Below, piece after piece: positions 18,520-27,665 of a stretch of DNA of 64,000 nt. The translations under genes and the position numbers were made by a program. How positions within the stretch are numbered: position 1 is the first letter of the stretch; each line of letters starts with the position of its first letter. Below the pieces are notes generated by a model. The model saw nothing but the letters and a program-made list of their open reading frames with translations, did no database searches and was not told the origin of the DNA. The stretch is from an uncultured Bacteroidota bacterium (GTDB lineage Bacteria; Bacteroidota; Bacteroidia; Flavobacteriales; Flavobacteriaceae): assembly GCA_902586905.1 (NCBI GenBank), contig CACIJH010000001.1, positions 62,001 to 126,000 on the forward strand. Reading direction: 5' to 3'.

Positions 18520-19716
18520 CTATCTGATTTTTAGGGTTACGAGTGAAATAATTGCAAGTGCAATGGTGATGATCCAAAAACGAGTCACAATTTTACTTTC
18601 GTGATATCCTTGTTTTTGGAAGTGGTGATGGACAGGTGCCATTAAGAAAATTCGCTTTCCAACACCTGTTTTCTTTTTGGTGTATTTGAAGTATCCAACT
18701 TGCAGTATGACTGACAAGCTCTCGATAAAGAACACTCCACACAACACTGGGATAAGTAATTCTTTGCGAACCGAAAGGGCAAGAACAGCAATTATTCCTC
18801 CAATGGTCAAGCTCCCTGTATCGCCCATGAATACCTGCGCTGGATAGGTGTTGTACCACAAAAATCCAACAAGACCCCCAGCAAATGCAGCGATAAAAAT
18901 CACCAGTTCACTAACGTCTGGGATGTACATCACATTGAGGTAATTTGAAAAAATTATGTTCCCCGAAACCCACGCAAAAACACCCAAAACCAACACAATC
19001 AGGGTTGCAGTTCCTGCTGCCAAACCATCGATACCATCTGTTAGGTTTGCACCATTCGAAACTGCTGTTACGATGAAAATCACAAAGGGAATAAACACCA
19101 ACCAAGCATACACAGACCAAGTTTCATCAATCCATGTAATCACATCAGCATAATCAAACTCATTGTTCTTCATCAGTGGGATTGTGGTTTTTGTCGATTT
19201 CTCATTGATCACTACTTCCTGTCCTATGGTTGCATTTTCGCGCACAGTAACATCGGGGTGGAAATAAAGTGTAATCCCTACAATAAGACCCAATCCAACC
19301 TGACCTATGATTTTAAACCTGCCTTTAAGTCCTTCTTTATTCTTGCGTTTTATTTTGATATAATCATCTATAAAACCAATCGACCCCATCCACAGGGTTG
19401 TGATAATCAACAGAAGGATATAGATGTTGTCAAGTTTTGCAAATAGCAACACAGGTACGAGCGTTGCGAGTATGATAATGAGACCCCCCATCGTTGGCGT
19501 TCCTGCTTTTTCTTTCTGGCCAGCCAATCCGAGATCTCGAATGCTTTCGTCCATTTGAAATCGATTCAATAGCTGAATGATTCGCTTACCAAAAATCAAT
19601 GAGACCAATAGGGAAAAGATGATGGCAATGGAAGCACGGAAGCTAATGAACTGAAAGAGCCCTGCACCTGGCAGCTGAAATTCTTTCTCTAAATATTCAA
19701 ACAGATAGTATAACAT
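18520..19716 (-). CDS. mraY: Phospho-N-acetylmuramoyl-pentapeptide transferase
   Basis: 398 residues, about ten membrane segments. Catalytic motifs FIDDYIK (DDY Asp pair), [10 protein letters not shown] and APVHHHFQ are all intact. MraY makes lipid I by moving phospho-MurNAc-pentapeptide to undecaprenyl phosphate. It is longer than the E. coli enzyme (360) because of an extracytoplasmic insertion around residues 155-195, as usual in Bacteroidota. Its start shares one base with the murE stop. Confidence 0.97.
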   Translation of the reverse strand: MLYYLFEYLEKEFQLPGAGLFQFISFRASIAIIFSLLVSLIFGKRIIQLLNRFQMDESIRDLGLAGQKEKAGTPTMGGLIIILATLVPVLLFAKLDNIYILLLIITTLWMGSIGFIDDYIKIKRKNKEGLKGRFKIIGQVGLGLIVGITLYFHPDVTVRENATIGQEVVINEKSTKTTIPLMKNNEFDYADVITWIDETWSVYAWLVFIPFVIFIVTAVSNGANLTDGIDGLAAGTATLIVLVLGVFAWVSGNIIFSNYLNVMYIPDVSELVIFIAAFAGGLVGFLWYNTYPAQVFMGDTGSLTIGGIIAVLALSVRKELLIPVLCGVFFIESLSVILQVGYFKYTKKKTGVGKRIFLMAPVHHHFQKQGYHESKIVTRFWIITIALAIISLVTLKIR

Positions 19717-21173
19717 TAGCTCTTGTTTTGTAAATGGTTTTTTAACTCCTTTGCATCGTCAAACGCCAATCGTTCTCCCTTCACATCTTGATAGGTTTCA
19801 TGCCCCTTACCCGCCAGCAAAATGATATCCCCCTTATGTGCAAGTTGACAGGCTGTTTTGATCGCTTGTGATCGGCTTGAAATGCTGATATATTTTTTAA
19901 AATGCTCTGCTGGAACACCAGCTTCGATTTGCTGGATAATCTTTTCTGGATCTTCATTGCGAGGGTTGTCAGATGTGAAAATCACTTTATCACTCAATGT
20001 GGAAGCAATCTTCCCCATCACAGGGCGCTTTACCTTATCGCGACCCCCACCACAACCAAAAACAGTAATCAGAATCTCATTCCCAGTCCTGATTTTATTA
20101 ATGGTTTCTAACACATGCTGCAAAGCGTCGGGCGTGTGGGCATAATCGACAATCGCTCGAACTGGATGACTTCCACTAACGACGTTAAATCGTCCTGAGA
20201 CTGGCTCAACAGCGCTCAATGCACTTAAGCTCTGATCGATATTCTCACCTAGCAATTGTGTACATGCATACACTGCCAGCATATTGGATGCATTGAAGTC
20301 TCCAACCAATGCAACCCATGTCTCGATGCCATCGATCCGCAATTGCATTCCAGAAAAATCATGTTCAATGATTTTTGCTTTAAATTCAGCAGTGTTTTTT
20401 AAGGCAAATGAGTGTTTCTTGGCAGCACAATTTTGGAGCATGTATGCGCCATTCTTGTCATCATTGTTTGTGAGTGCAAAAGCAGTTTCTGGAAGAAGAT
20501 CAAAAAACTTCTTTTTGGTATCTCTGTAACTTTCAAATGTTTTGTGATAATCGAGGTGATCATGGGTGAGATTTGTAAATACCCCACCTCTGAACTGTAG
20601 CCCTCCGATTCGGTGCTGATCGATTCCATGAGATGAAACTTCCATAAAGCAATGCGTTACTCCTGCTTCAACCATTTTTGCCAAAAAAGAATTAATCTCC
20701 ATTGGGTCAGGGGTTGTGTGTGTTGCTGGGTAGATATGCTCGTTAATCGCATTTTCGATTGTGGAGAACTTTCCAACAGAAAATCCTAGGTGCTGAAAGA
20801 CTTCAAACATCAGTTGAACAATCGATGTTTTTCCATTGGTGCCAGTGACACCTATAAGGCTGAGTTTAGAAGAAGGATTGTTGTGATAATTCGATGCAAC
20901 AACAGCATAAGCGCTTCGGGATTGGGGCGTCTGCACATAGGTAACACCATCTTTTTTCTTTTTGGGTAACTCTTCACAAAGAACAGCGACTGCCCCCTTT
21001 TTCACAGCATCGCTGATGTGATAATGCCCATCATGATGTTCACCACGAATGGCTACAAATAGTGAATTTGCTCCCAACGCACGAGAATCAGATGTAACAC
21101 CCTCAATCGATACTGATGTCGACCCTAATACAGAGTCGATGGATACACCAAATAGTAATTCTTTGAGTTGCAT
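19716..21173 (-). CDS. murE: UDP-MurNAc-L-Ala-D-Glu--meso-diaminopimelate ligase
   Basis: 485 residues. ATP loop [10 protein letters not shown] (108-117), LTHDHLDYH, and [11 protein letters not shown]. The DNPR motif is the determinant for meso-diaminopimelate rather than lysine, so the wall peptide contains DAP, as expected for this Gram-negative phylum. It follows ftsI with a one-base overlap at 21173. murF, the next enzyme of the pathway, is absent from this operon and must lie elsewhere. Confidence 0.97.
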   Translation of the reverse strand: MQLKELLFGVSIDSVLGSTSVSIEGVTSDSRALGANSLFVAIRGEHHDGHYHISDAVKKGAVAVLCEELPKKKKDGVTYVQTPQSRSAYAVVASNYHNNPSSKLSLIGVTGTNGKTSIVQLMFEVFQHLGFSVGKFSTIENAINEHIYPATHTTPDPMEINSFLAKMVEAGVTHCFMEVSSHGIDQHRIGGLQFRGGVFTNLTHDHLDYHKTFESYRDTKKKFFDLLPETAFALTNNDDKNGAYMLQNCAAKKHSFALKNTAEFKAKIIEHDFSGMQLRIDGIETWVALVGDFNASNMLAVYACTQLLGENIDQSLSALSAVEPVSGRFNVVSGSHPVRAIVDYAHTPDALQHVLETINKIRTGNEILITVFGCGGGRDKVKRPVMGKIASTLSDKVIFTSDNPRNEDPEKIIQQIEAGVPAEHFKKYISISSRSQAIKTACQLAHKGDIILLAGKGHETYQDVKGERLAFDDAKELKNHLQNKS

Positions 21174-23041
21174 CAGGATTTATTTTGTGTTTTTGTAACA
21201 TCAACTTTTGCGTCCACAACGCCTTTGCTTGTCTCCATTTTACGCTGGGTGATTTCCAAATAGCGTTCGCGACTAAGCTTGGTTTCTACTGGGATTGAAC
21301 TGTATAATTTGTGAGCGATTTTTTGGAACACAGGTGCTGCCACTGTGCTTCCGAAGTACCCCTTTTCTTTATTTGGTCGATGAACCACAACAATGCATGA
21401 ATACTTTGGTCGGTCGGAAGGAAAATACCCCACAAAGCTCGCTACATACTGTATCTCATCAGTATTATAATCCAACTGACATGTGCCTGTTTTTCCAGCG
21501 ATAGCAAAGTTTGGATCGTAAATATTATGTGCTGTACCCCATGGCTTTTCAACCACCCCTTTCAATAAACTTTTTACTTTTCCTATTGTCTCTTTTGAAC
21601 AAACAGATGCAGAGATGATTTCCACATCAGACTTTCTCTTCATTTTACTCCTAGCATCTTGGGTGCGCTCAATAAATCTGGGTTTGACCATCACCCCATC
21701 ATTTGCAATGGCGTTATAAAACGTGAGAGTCTGCATTGGGGTGAGTAAAACCCCATATCCATATGCCATCCATGGAAGAGAGATCCCACTCCAACCCTTT
21801 TTATCAGGATGCGGGATCAATGGCTTGCCCTCTCCTACAATTGGCAATCCCAATGGCTCGCTTAAACCCATGTTCATAAGGCGATTCACAAATTGTTCAG
21901 GCTTTGACTTATACTGGTCATAAATTGCCTGAACCATTCCAGTGTTTGATGAACGCTCAAAAATTTCGGTAATGGGAATTTTGCCATACCCTCCTTTTCG
22001 AGAGTCACGCACCTTATATTTTGAGTAAAATGTCAACTCCCCGTTCTGGGTATCAAAAACCGAAGTGGTATCAACCACCTGATCTTCAAAAGCAGCAACA
22101 AGGGCCATCAGTTTAAAAGTAGAGCCTGGCTCGTGGGACTCCCCAATTGCATAATTGAGTTTTTCGTAATACTTCCCCTCTTCTGTTCTGCCAAGGTTTG
22201 CCACTGCACGAATGGCTCCTGTTTCAGTCTCCATGACCACAGCAGTTCCATGATCGGCTTCAAAGTTTTCGAGTGCATCGAGCAATGCATGATGAGTAAT
22301 GTCTTGAATGTTTACATCTAGTGTGGTTTGCACATCATAACCATCTTGTGGCTCCTGCAAATAAGAATCACTCAATGGTTTCCACTGACCGTTTGCTATC
22401 CTTTGACGCAATTGCAAACCAGGAATACCTCGCAACTGATCTCCAAAAGCACCTTCAAGCCCTACACGAACGTAACTTCCATTTGGCTGTTCTTGTTCAT
22501 ACCCAATGGTTCGCTCAGCTATTTTTCCTAGTGGTTTTTCACGCACTGTTTTTCGTTCGACCACCAAACCACCTCGCACACCCCCTAGCCTAAAAAGAGG
22601 GAAAGTTCGCAAGCGAGTCATCTGACCGTAGGTCAAGTCTTTTGCAATGCGTCTATAGCGATGCTGCTTTTTGTGCGCATCAACAAGTGTGTTATAATAG
22701 AAGTTTGCGCTTTTGCCCAACAGCTGCGAAAGCGAATCTGAAAGGGCATCAACATGATTTTCAAAGCGGCTTGTGCTGACAGTCGCTGCGTCGAAATGAA
22801 TGGTGTATCTCGGGACTGAAGTGGCAAGTAAACTCCCATCTTGCGCATAAATATTCCCACGTATTGGTTGTATTTCAAAATTTTGTATTGTTGTTTTTTC
22901 AGCGAGAAGCTTAAAGTAATCGCCTTCAACAAATTGGATGTGAATGATTTTGTATCCAATCACAAAACCAAGCAGAAATAAGCCCACTACCACAAATGAA
23001 AATCTCGAAATCAGTCTTTTTTGCTTTTCCATCTTATTCAA
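21173..23041 (-). CDS. ftsI: Septal transpeptidase FtsI (PBP3, class B PBP)
   Basis: 622 residues: one membrane anchor (about 13-30), a PBP-dimer domain starting at IRGNIYAQDGSLLA, then the transpeptidase domain with catalytic STFK (307-310), SSN (364-366) and KTGT (517-520). It cross-links septal peptidoglycan with FtsW. The protein stops about 50 residues after the catalytic domain, with a hydrophilic tail; I see no PASTA domain, which many flavobacterial homologues carry at this end. It overlaps ftsL by eight bases. Confidence 0.96.
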   Translation of the reverse strand: MNKMEKQKRLISRFSFVVVGLFLLGFVIGYKIIHIQFVEGDYFKLLAEKTTIQNFEIQPIRGNIYAQDGSLLATSVPRYTIHFDAATVSTSRFENHVDALSDSLSQLLGKSANFYYNTLVDAHKKQHRYRRIAKDLTYGQMTRLRTFPLFRLGGVRGGLVVERKTVREKPLGKIAERTIGYEQEQPNGSYVRVGLEGAFGDQLRGIPGLQLRQRIANGQWKPLSDSYLQEPQDGYDVQTTLDVNIQDITHHALLDALENFEADHGTAVVMETETGAIRAVANLGRTEEGKYYEKLNYAIGESHEPGSTFKLMALVAAFEDQVVDTTSVFDTQNGELTFYSKYKVRDSRKGGYGKIPITEIFERSSNTGMVQAIYDQYKSKPEQFVNRLMNMGLSEPLGLPIVGEGKPLIPHPDKKGWSGISLPWMAYGYGVLLTPMQTLTFYNAIANDGVMVKPRFIERTQDARSKMKRKSDVEIISASVCSKETIGKVKSLLKGVVEKPWGTAHNIYDPNFAIAGKTGTCQLDYNTDEIQYVASFVGYFPSDRPKYSCIVVVHRPNKEKGYFGSTVAAPVFQKIAHKLYSSIPVETKLSRERYLEITQRKMETSKGVVDAKVDVTKTQNKS

Positions 23042-23342
23042 TTATGATTTTAGTGGGTGGAGTGACTGAGGATACAAACCCACGCTCGGACAGTTTGGTT
23101 TTTACTTCAGTCTCAAGACGCATATACATGGCCTTGGTTCTTGTTTCAGCAAATTGACTTTTTAACTCTTGGATTTCAGTGTTTAGAGCAGAAATCTCCA
23201 TCACCTTTTGGTCGATGTTGTGAGAGGACGCAATCATAATCCCCGCCAGAAAAAAGAAGAAAATAATGAGTCGCCAATTTTTCAAGGCACCTTGTTGTAC
23301 CAAGAAAGAACCTCGAAGAATTTCCAACAGACTTTGTCTCAT
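23034..23342 (-). CDS. ftsL: FtsL-like cell division protein
   Basis: 102 residues: short basic cytoplasmic start, one membrane segment (about residues 22-41), then a periplasmic coiled-coil rich in Glu, Lys and Leu (about 45-90). Sequence identity in FtsL is too low to rely on, so the call rests on size, topology and its place between rsmH and ftsI. FtsL bridges FtsQ with FtsW/FtsI. It overlaps rsmH by four bases. Confidence 0.88.
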   Translation of the reverse strand: MRQSLLEILRGSFLVQQGALKNWRLIIFFFFLAGIMIASSHNIDQKVMEISALNTEIQELKSQFAETRTKAMYMRLETEVKTKLSERGFVSSVTPPTKIIIE

Positions 23343-24241
23343 ATTTTCTCTGCTATTCGCAACTTTGCACTGCGTGCACGTTTATTTTTTTTTATTTCTG
23401 TTTCACTGGGCAAGGCCAATTGCCCCACCTTTTTGAAAGGTTTGTGTGAGTGTCCAAACTCATCTTTTACAGGTTCGCTATCAAAGCAGCCGTGCTGTAT
23501 AAATCGCTTTACCAAACGATCTTCCAATGAGTGATAACTTATCACGCAAAGCCTTCCATTGCTTTTGATAACCTCGCCACTTTGTTCGAGTAGCGACTTC
23601 AATGCTTCCAACTCTTGGTTTACTTCAATACGAAGGGCTTGGAAAATTTGAGCCATCATTTTATGCTTGATTTTTACTGGCACCAAGGGACTGAGAGTCT
23701 CTGTGAGTTCAAGGGTTGTTTCAATGGGCTTATGACTCCGTTGCTCCACAATTCGCAACGCAATCTTTCGGGCGTTGGTCAGCTCGCCATATTGGTAAAA
23801 AATTTCACTGAGTTGTTCCTTTGTATATGTATTCACTACATCTCTTGCCGACACCCCTTCCGATGAATTCATTCGCATGTCAAGGGGGCCATCAAAGCGT
23901 GTAGAAAACCCTCTTTCTGGTGTATCGATTTGGTGTGATGAAACGCCTAGATCAGCTAAAATTCCATCGACTTTATCGATTTTGTGAAATCGTAAAAAAC
24001 GTTGTAGAAAGGAAAAGTTTTGATGAACAAAAATCAAACGATCATCATCCAATGAGTTTTCAGCAGCATCTTCATCTTGATCAAAAGCAATGACCTTTCC
24101 CCCACTGCCAATCGCATCTAAAATTGCTTTGGTATGGCCCCCACCACCAAAAGTCACATCGATATAAGTGCCAGACTCTTTGAGAGCCAACCCCTCTAGA
24201 CAAGCATCCAGCAAAACGGGCTTATGATACATCCTCATCAT
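23339..24241 (-). CDS. rsmH: 16S rRNA (cytosine1402-N4)-methyltransferase
   Basis: 300 residues. YHKPVLLDACLEGL, the SAM-binding DVTFGGGGHT, GILADLGVSSHQID and the C-terminal VISYHSLEDRLVKRF are diagnostic of RsmH (MraW). It methylates N4 of C1402 in the ribosomal decoding centre using SAM. It is the second dcw gene and overlaps mraZ by 20 bases. The start could be the first Met (24241) or the Met at 24232, just before YHKPVLL. Confidence 0.97.
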   Translation of the reverse strand: MMRMYHKPVLLDACLEGLALKESGTYIDVTFGGGGHTKAILDAIGSGGKVIAFDQDEDAAENSLDDDRLIFVHQNFSFLQRFLRFHKIDKVDGILADLGVSSHQIDTPERGFSTRFDGPLDMRMNSSEGVSARDVVNTYTKEQLSEIFYQYGELTNARKIALRIVEQRSHKPIETTLELTETLSPLVPVKIKHKMMAQIFQALRIEVNQELEALKSLLEQSGEVIKSNGRLCVISYHSLEDRLVKRFIQHGCFDSEPVKDEFGHSHKPFKKVGQLALPSETEIKKNKRARSAKLRIAEKI

Positions 24242-24677
24242 GATTTCCCATTACCTCTTCTGCCAATTCTGCAAAGTCAAGAGCAGCATCATCAATGGCT
24301 TTTTCGTAAAGCTCCTTGTCCCAAATTTCAATCATGTTGATTGCTGATGATAAAACCAAAGACTTGTCCAAAGAAGCAATGGAAAGCAAATCCTTTGGAA
24401 TCAAAATTCTGGTTGCTGCATCGATATCAATCATCTTTACCCCTGCAGTAAATCGGCGGATGAAGTCGTTGTTCTTTTTTCTGAATCGATTCAGCATGTT
24501 CACTTTTTCCATCATGGCTGACCACTCCTCCAAAGTGTAAAGCTCTAAGCACTTTTGAAACACCGAACGCTTGAGAACAAAGGTCTCAACTCCCTTTAGC
24601 TGCTTGGTGATGGACACAGGAAGCTTTACCCTACCCTTGGGATCCAACTTGCATTCATACGTGCCAACAACGTGCAT
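24222..24677 (-). CDS. mraZ: Transcriptional regulator MraZ
   Basis: 151 residues, two SpoVT/AbrB-like DNA-binding repeats: GTYECKLDPKGRVKLPVSI at the N-terminus and a second DIDAATRILIPKDLL around residue 85. MraZ forms ring-shaped oligomers that bind direct repeats upstream of its own operon and adjust dcw expression. Matching repeats lie immediately upstream at 24713-24743. First gene of the dcw transcript. Confidence 0.96.
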   Translation of the reverse strand: MHVVGTYECKLDPKGRVKLPVSITKQLKGVETFVLKRSVFQKCLELYTLEEWSAMMEKVNMLNRFRKKNNDFIRRFTAGVKMIDIDAATRILIPKDLLSIASLDKSLVLSSAINMIEIWDKELYEKAIDDAALDFAELAEEVMGNHDEDVS

Positions 24678-24697
24678 TTTTTCGACTCTAACTGAGT

Positions 24698-24705
24698 CAA
24701 ATATA
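24698..24705 (-). promoter_or_regulatory. dcw operon promoter, -7 box TATATTTG
   Basis: Read on the minus strand, TATATTTG matches the Bacteroidota -7 consensus TAnnTTTG exactly and ends about 20 bases before the mraZ ATG at 24677. No clear TTG occupies the expected -33 region; that region is instead taken by the MraZ repeats, suggesting a promoter whose activity depends on or is masked by MraZ. Confidence 0.65.
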
Positions 24706-24712
24706 TCAATAA

Positions 24713-24743
24713 ATTACCACTTTTTACCACTTTTTACCACTTT
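24713..24743 (-). promoter_or_regulatory. MraZ operator: three 10-bp direct repeats
   Basis: On the minus strand GTGGTAAAAA occurs twice in tandem and a third GTGGTAATTT follows, giving three GTGGTAA units with exact 10-base (one helical turn) spacing. Known MraZ sites are three or four G-rich repeats with ten-base period ahead of mraZ. The block ends about eight bases before the TATATTTG box. Confidence 0.88.
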
Positions 24744-24900
24744 GTTGATAAATTTAGACACCTTTGGCACGCAGGCTTCTTAAGATGCTTAAAATGAGTT
24801 TATTAAGCACAAGTTTTAAAAACTCAGCTGATGCCATGTTTTTAAACTGTTGTAAGCCGCACTTTGTTTGATATGAATGAAGTAACTGACTTGAAATGGT

Positions 24901-24908
24901 TATATTTG
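24901..24908 (+). promoter_or_regulatory. Promoter -7 box for hydrolase-engB
   Basis: TATATTTG fits TAnnTTTG and lies 21 bases before the hydrolase ATG. A convincing TTG at -33 was not found. Two inverted repeats lie upstream (24786-24809 and 24815-24846), of unknown role. Confidence 0.45.
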
Positions 24909-24929
24909 CTGACTATTTGTTATCAATAG

Positions 24930-25694
24930 ATGCAAGAAACAATCAAAAAATCAGGCAAATTCCAATTTCTTGAGATTGGAGAGGGAAAACCAATTCTTAT
25001 TCTTCATGGTCTTATGGGTGGGTTGAGTAACTTTCAAGGAGTAACAGATTACTTTCCCAGCAAAGGATACAAAGTGATTATTCCCATGTTGCCCATCTAC
25101 GACTTGCCGCTACTTAAAACAAATGTGAAAGAGTTTGCCAAATATGTGAATCAATTTATTTTACACCTTGGTCTTTCTGATGTTACCTTGCTTGGCAACT
25201 CGTTGGGCGGGCATATCGGTTTGCTTGTTTCTTTATTATATCCAAAAAATATTAAGGGTCTTATCATCACAGGAAGTTCTGGACTGTACGAAAACTCTAT
25301 GGGAGAAAGCTATCCCAAAAGAGAAGACAAAGGTTACATGAGAAAAAAATGTGAAGAGGTTTTTTATGACCCTAAAGTGGCAACTGACGAGGTGGTTGAT
25401 GAGGTTTTTGAAACTGTCAACGATCGAAAAAAACTGGTTAAAATCCTCACGATTGCCAAAAGTGCAATTCGCCACAACATGTCCAAAGATTTGCCAAAAA
25501 TCAAAATCCCAACTGCTATCATTTGGGGTGAAAATGACATTGTAACACCCCCTGAAGTTGGGCACGATTTTAATCGTCTTCTTCCTAATTCTACTCTATT
25601 TTGGATTAAAGAATGTGGTCATGCACCAATGATGGAACATCCCAATCAGTTCAATGTGCACGTAGAAAAATGGTTGAGCACGAACTCAAATTGA
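24930..25694 (+). CDS. Alpha/beta-hydrolase
   Basis: 254 residues. ILILHGLMGG (oxyanion loop), nucleophile elbow GNSLGGH (Ser in GxSxG), acid in WGENDIVTP and the His in ECGHAPMMEHP make a complete Ser-Asp-His triad. It is similar to general esterase/acyl hydrolases next to engB in flavobacteria; substrate unknown. Soluble and cytoplasmic, with no signal peptide. It is transcribed divergently from the dcw operon and followed six bases later by engB. A TATATTTG -7 element lies at 24901-24908. Confidence 0.9.
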   Translation: MQETIKKSGKFQFLEIGEGKPILILHGLMGGLSNFQGVTDYFPSKGYKVIIPMLPIYDLPLLKTNVKEFAKYVNQFILHLGLSDVTLLGNSLGGHIGLLVSLLYPKNIKGLIITGSSGLYENSMGESYPKREDKGYMRKKCEEVFYDPKVATDEVVDEVFETVNDRKKLVKILTIAKSAIRHNMSKDLPKIKIPTAIIWGENDIVTPPEVGHDFNRLLPNSTLFWIKECGHAPMMEHPNQFNVHVEKWLSTNSN

Positions 25695-25700
25695 GTTGTC

Positions 25701-26297
25701 ATGATTCATACTGCTCGTTTTCTGGTCAGCAGCTCGGATGTAGATCAATGTCCAAAGGCCTCCTCAGCTGAATATGCTTTTATTGGTCGCTCAAATGTGG
25801 GCAAGTCATCCCTCATCAACGCATTGACAAACAATAAAAAACTTGCCAAAACATCTGGCACCCCTGGAAAAACAAAATTGATCAATCACTTTGTCATCAA
25901 CGAAAGTTGGTTTTTGGTCGATTTGCCTGGCTATGGTTACGCCAAAGTGTCTAAGAAAGAAAGAAACGAAATCAAAAAACTCATTCATGGGTATTTTGAA
26001 AAGAGAACACAATTGGTCAACACTTTTGTCCTAATTGACAGTCGCCATGAACCACAAAAAATTGATGTAGATTTTATCAATATGCTTGCTGAAAAGCAAC
26101 ACCCATTCTCTATTGTTTTTACCAAAATTGATAAGCTCTCGGAGAAGCAACGAAAAGACAATCTATCGCACTATCAATCGCATCTTTTGGAGCAGGGATG
26201 GGAAAGCACTCCCCCGATGTTTGAATCCTCTGCAAAAACAGGTGAAGGGAAAGAAGAAATAATCAATTACATCGAAACAATCAATTCGAATCTTTAG
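25701..26297 (+). CDS. engB: Ribosome biogenesis GTPase EngB/YihA
   Basis: 198 residues, TRAFAC GTPase. G1 GRSNVGKSS, G2/G3 region TSGTPGKTK and DLPGYGYA, G4 TKID and G5 SSAKTGEG are present. EngB assists 50S subunit assembly and is usually essential. It starts six bases after the hydrolase and converges on gldC, with the two reading frames overlapping by 17 bases at 26281-26297. Confidence 0.96.
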   Translation: MIHTARFLVSSSDVDQCPKASSAEYAFIGRSNVGKSSLINALTNNKKLAKTSGTPGKTKLINHFVINESWFLVDLPGYGYAKVSKKERNEIKKLIHGYFEKRTQLVNTFVLIDSRHEPQKIDVDFINMLAEKQHPFSIVFTKIDKLSEKQRKDNLSHYQSHLLEQGWESTPPMFESSAKTGEGKEEIINYIETINSNL

Positions 26298-26631
26298 TTT
26301 TTTGGGCTTTTCCCAAATTGTGCTCATCTGAAAAATAATCACAAAACTGTTGGAAGGCCTCACCCATTTCAACATCCTGCGTAGCTTTCATATACGAGTT
26401 ACGAATCCCCACAAGCGTTTGATGAACAAACACACGCATTTGGTCAACAGGCATTTCTTTTGACCATAAATCAATTCGAGAGGTTTCTTGCATTTCCTTA
26501 TCCCAAGTACTCAAAAAAACAGCGTGGGTTTCTTGATTGCTAATACCTCCATCAGGTGCAGACCAATGCAACTTGTCCGGCACATGGTTTTCGTCTAGCG
26601 TAACATCTATCGTAATACTTGTTTCTTTCAT
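26281..26631 (-). CDS. gldC: Gliding motility protein GldC
   Basis: 116 residues, hydrophilic, no signal peptide. The start MKETSITIDVTLDENHVPDK and the internal SAPDGG are characteristic of GldC, which accompanies gldB in flavobacteria and supports gliding, although its biochemical role is unknown. The ATG overlaps the gldB stop by one base (26631), so the two are translationally coupled. Confidence 0.93.
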   Translation of the reverse strand: MKETSITIDVTLDENHVPDKLHWSAPDGGISNQETHAVFLSTWDKEMQETSRIDLWSKEMPVDQMRVFVHQTLVGIRNSYMKATQDVEMGEAFQQFCDYFSDEHNLGKAQKTKDSN

Positions 26632-27593
26632 TATCGTCGTGGTTTATATTTTGAGTTTTCAAACAGCTCTCTGGTTGGTGTTTTTAGCAGTTCGTCGATG
26701 GATTTACGCTCGTTTTTTTGATAAGCATTGACGATTTGCAAGCCCAACCACTGCCCTATTTTTCCAGGGGAATCAACATCAATATTTAAATAAAATTTTG
26801 AAAATGGTGCTGGCAAAATAAAACGATTGATCAGGTCTGGATCAGTACTAAAAAGCAACTCTTTAGACACAAAAAAATTCCAAATCTCTTTTTCATTTGC
26901 TCTTGCCCATTCAAGTTGTTCGGGGGTATATCCCATGATTTGATCTTCAGAAAAATCTGGCATGATCGATTGCTTGATATACTGTATTTTTCCATAGTGA
27001 ATTAACTGTGACAAAAAACTTCGATCATTGGGCGATGTGAGAATGCGCTCTGCAAACGACTCGGCGAGTTGCACAGAAAGGTCTCGCAAATTCATCTCTT
27101 GTCGTAAATACATGGCAATTCCCTTATACATAAAATGATTAACTCCCAAGAAGTTATCAATGGCAACCAAAGCCATGGTGTCGTTCAGAATCACTTTATT
27201 GTTATAGTCAACATCAGAAGTTATGGTGATTACTTTTTTGGGTAGTTTCGCACTTTCAAACACACGGGGAAGACCCTGAATAAAAGGACCCAATTGATCT
27301 TCAATGTCGCTGCTTGATATCATTTTTGTTTGCTCATAGAGTGCCATTTGCAAGCTGTCTGTGCGTCGATTGACCCACACAGAAAAAGGATAATTTTTTG
27401 GGAAAAAATAAGGGAATTGTTTTTCAACTACTGCTAAGGAGTCAGGGTGTGATTCAAAAAAAATTTGCTCAAAACGAATCAACTCATATGAGTGGGTGTT
27501 TGTTGAAGAGTTTCGATTTGAACAACTCCACAAAAAAGCCAAAAAAAATACCATGACCAAAAATGTTCGATACAAGTTTTTGAATAAGCGCAT
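26631..27593 (-). CDS. gldB: Gliding motility lipoprotein GldB
   Basis: 320 residues. A short hydrophobic N-terminus ends in a lipobox with Cys at about residue 24 (FLWSCSN), so it is a lipid-anchored envelope protein. The mature part (RFEQIFFESHPDSL, DNFLGVNHFMYKG, YTPEQLEWARANEKEIW) matches GldB, required for gliding and linked to T9SS function in Flavobacterium johnsoniae. The gldB-gldC pair beside nadE is conserved in the order. Confidence 0.94.
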   Translation of the reverse strand: MRLFKNLYRTFLVMVFFLAFLWSCSNRNSSTNTHSYELIRFEQIFFESHPDSLAVVEKQFPYFFPKNYPFSVWVNRRTDSLQMALYEQTKMISSSDIEDQLGPFIQGLPRVFESAKLPKKVITITSDVDYNNKVILNDTMALVAIDNFLGVNHFMYKGIAMYLRQEMNLRDLSVQLAESFAERILTSPNDRSFLSQLIHYGKIQYIKQSIMPDFSEDQIMGYTPEQLEWARANEKEIWNFFVSKELLFSTDPDLINRFILPAPFSKFYLNIDVDSPGKIGQWLGLQIVNAYQKNERKSIDELLKTPTRELFENSKYKPRR

Positions 27594-27599
27594 ATGTAC

Positions 27600-27607
27600 T
27601 ATCTTTG
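27600..27607 (+). promoter_or_regulatory. nadE promoter -7 box TATCTTTG
   Basis: TATCTTTG matches TAnnTTTG; a TTTG lies 17 bases upstream as the -33 element. The predicted transcript would carry about 55 bases of leader before the nadE ATG at 27666. Confidence 0.6.
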
Positions 27608-27665
27608 AACCTAGAATTAGAGTTTACGAAACTACTGTTTTTTTAAATGATAATTGAGTTGTGCT

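Noticed and set aside
24711-24743. CRISPR-like or simple tandem repeat
   Set aside because: Only three 10-base units without spacers, placed right at the mraZ promoter; they fit the MraZ operator.
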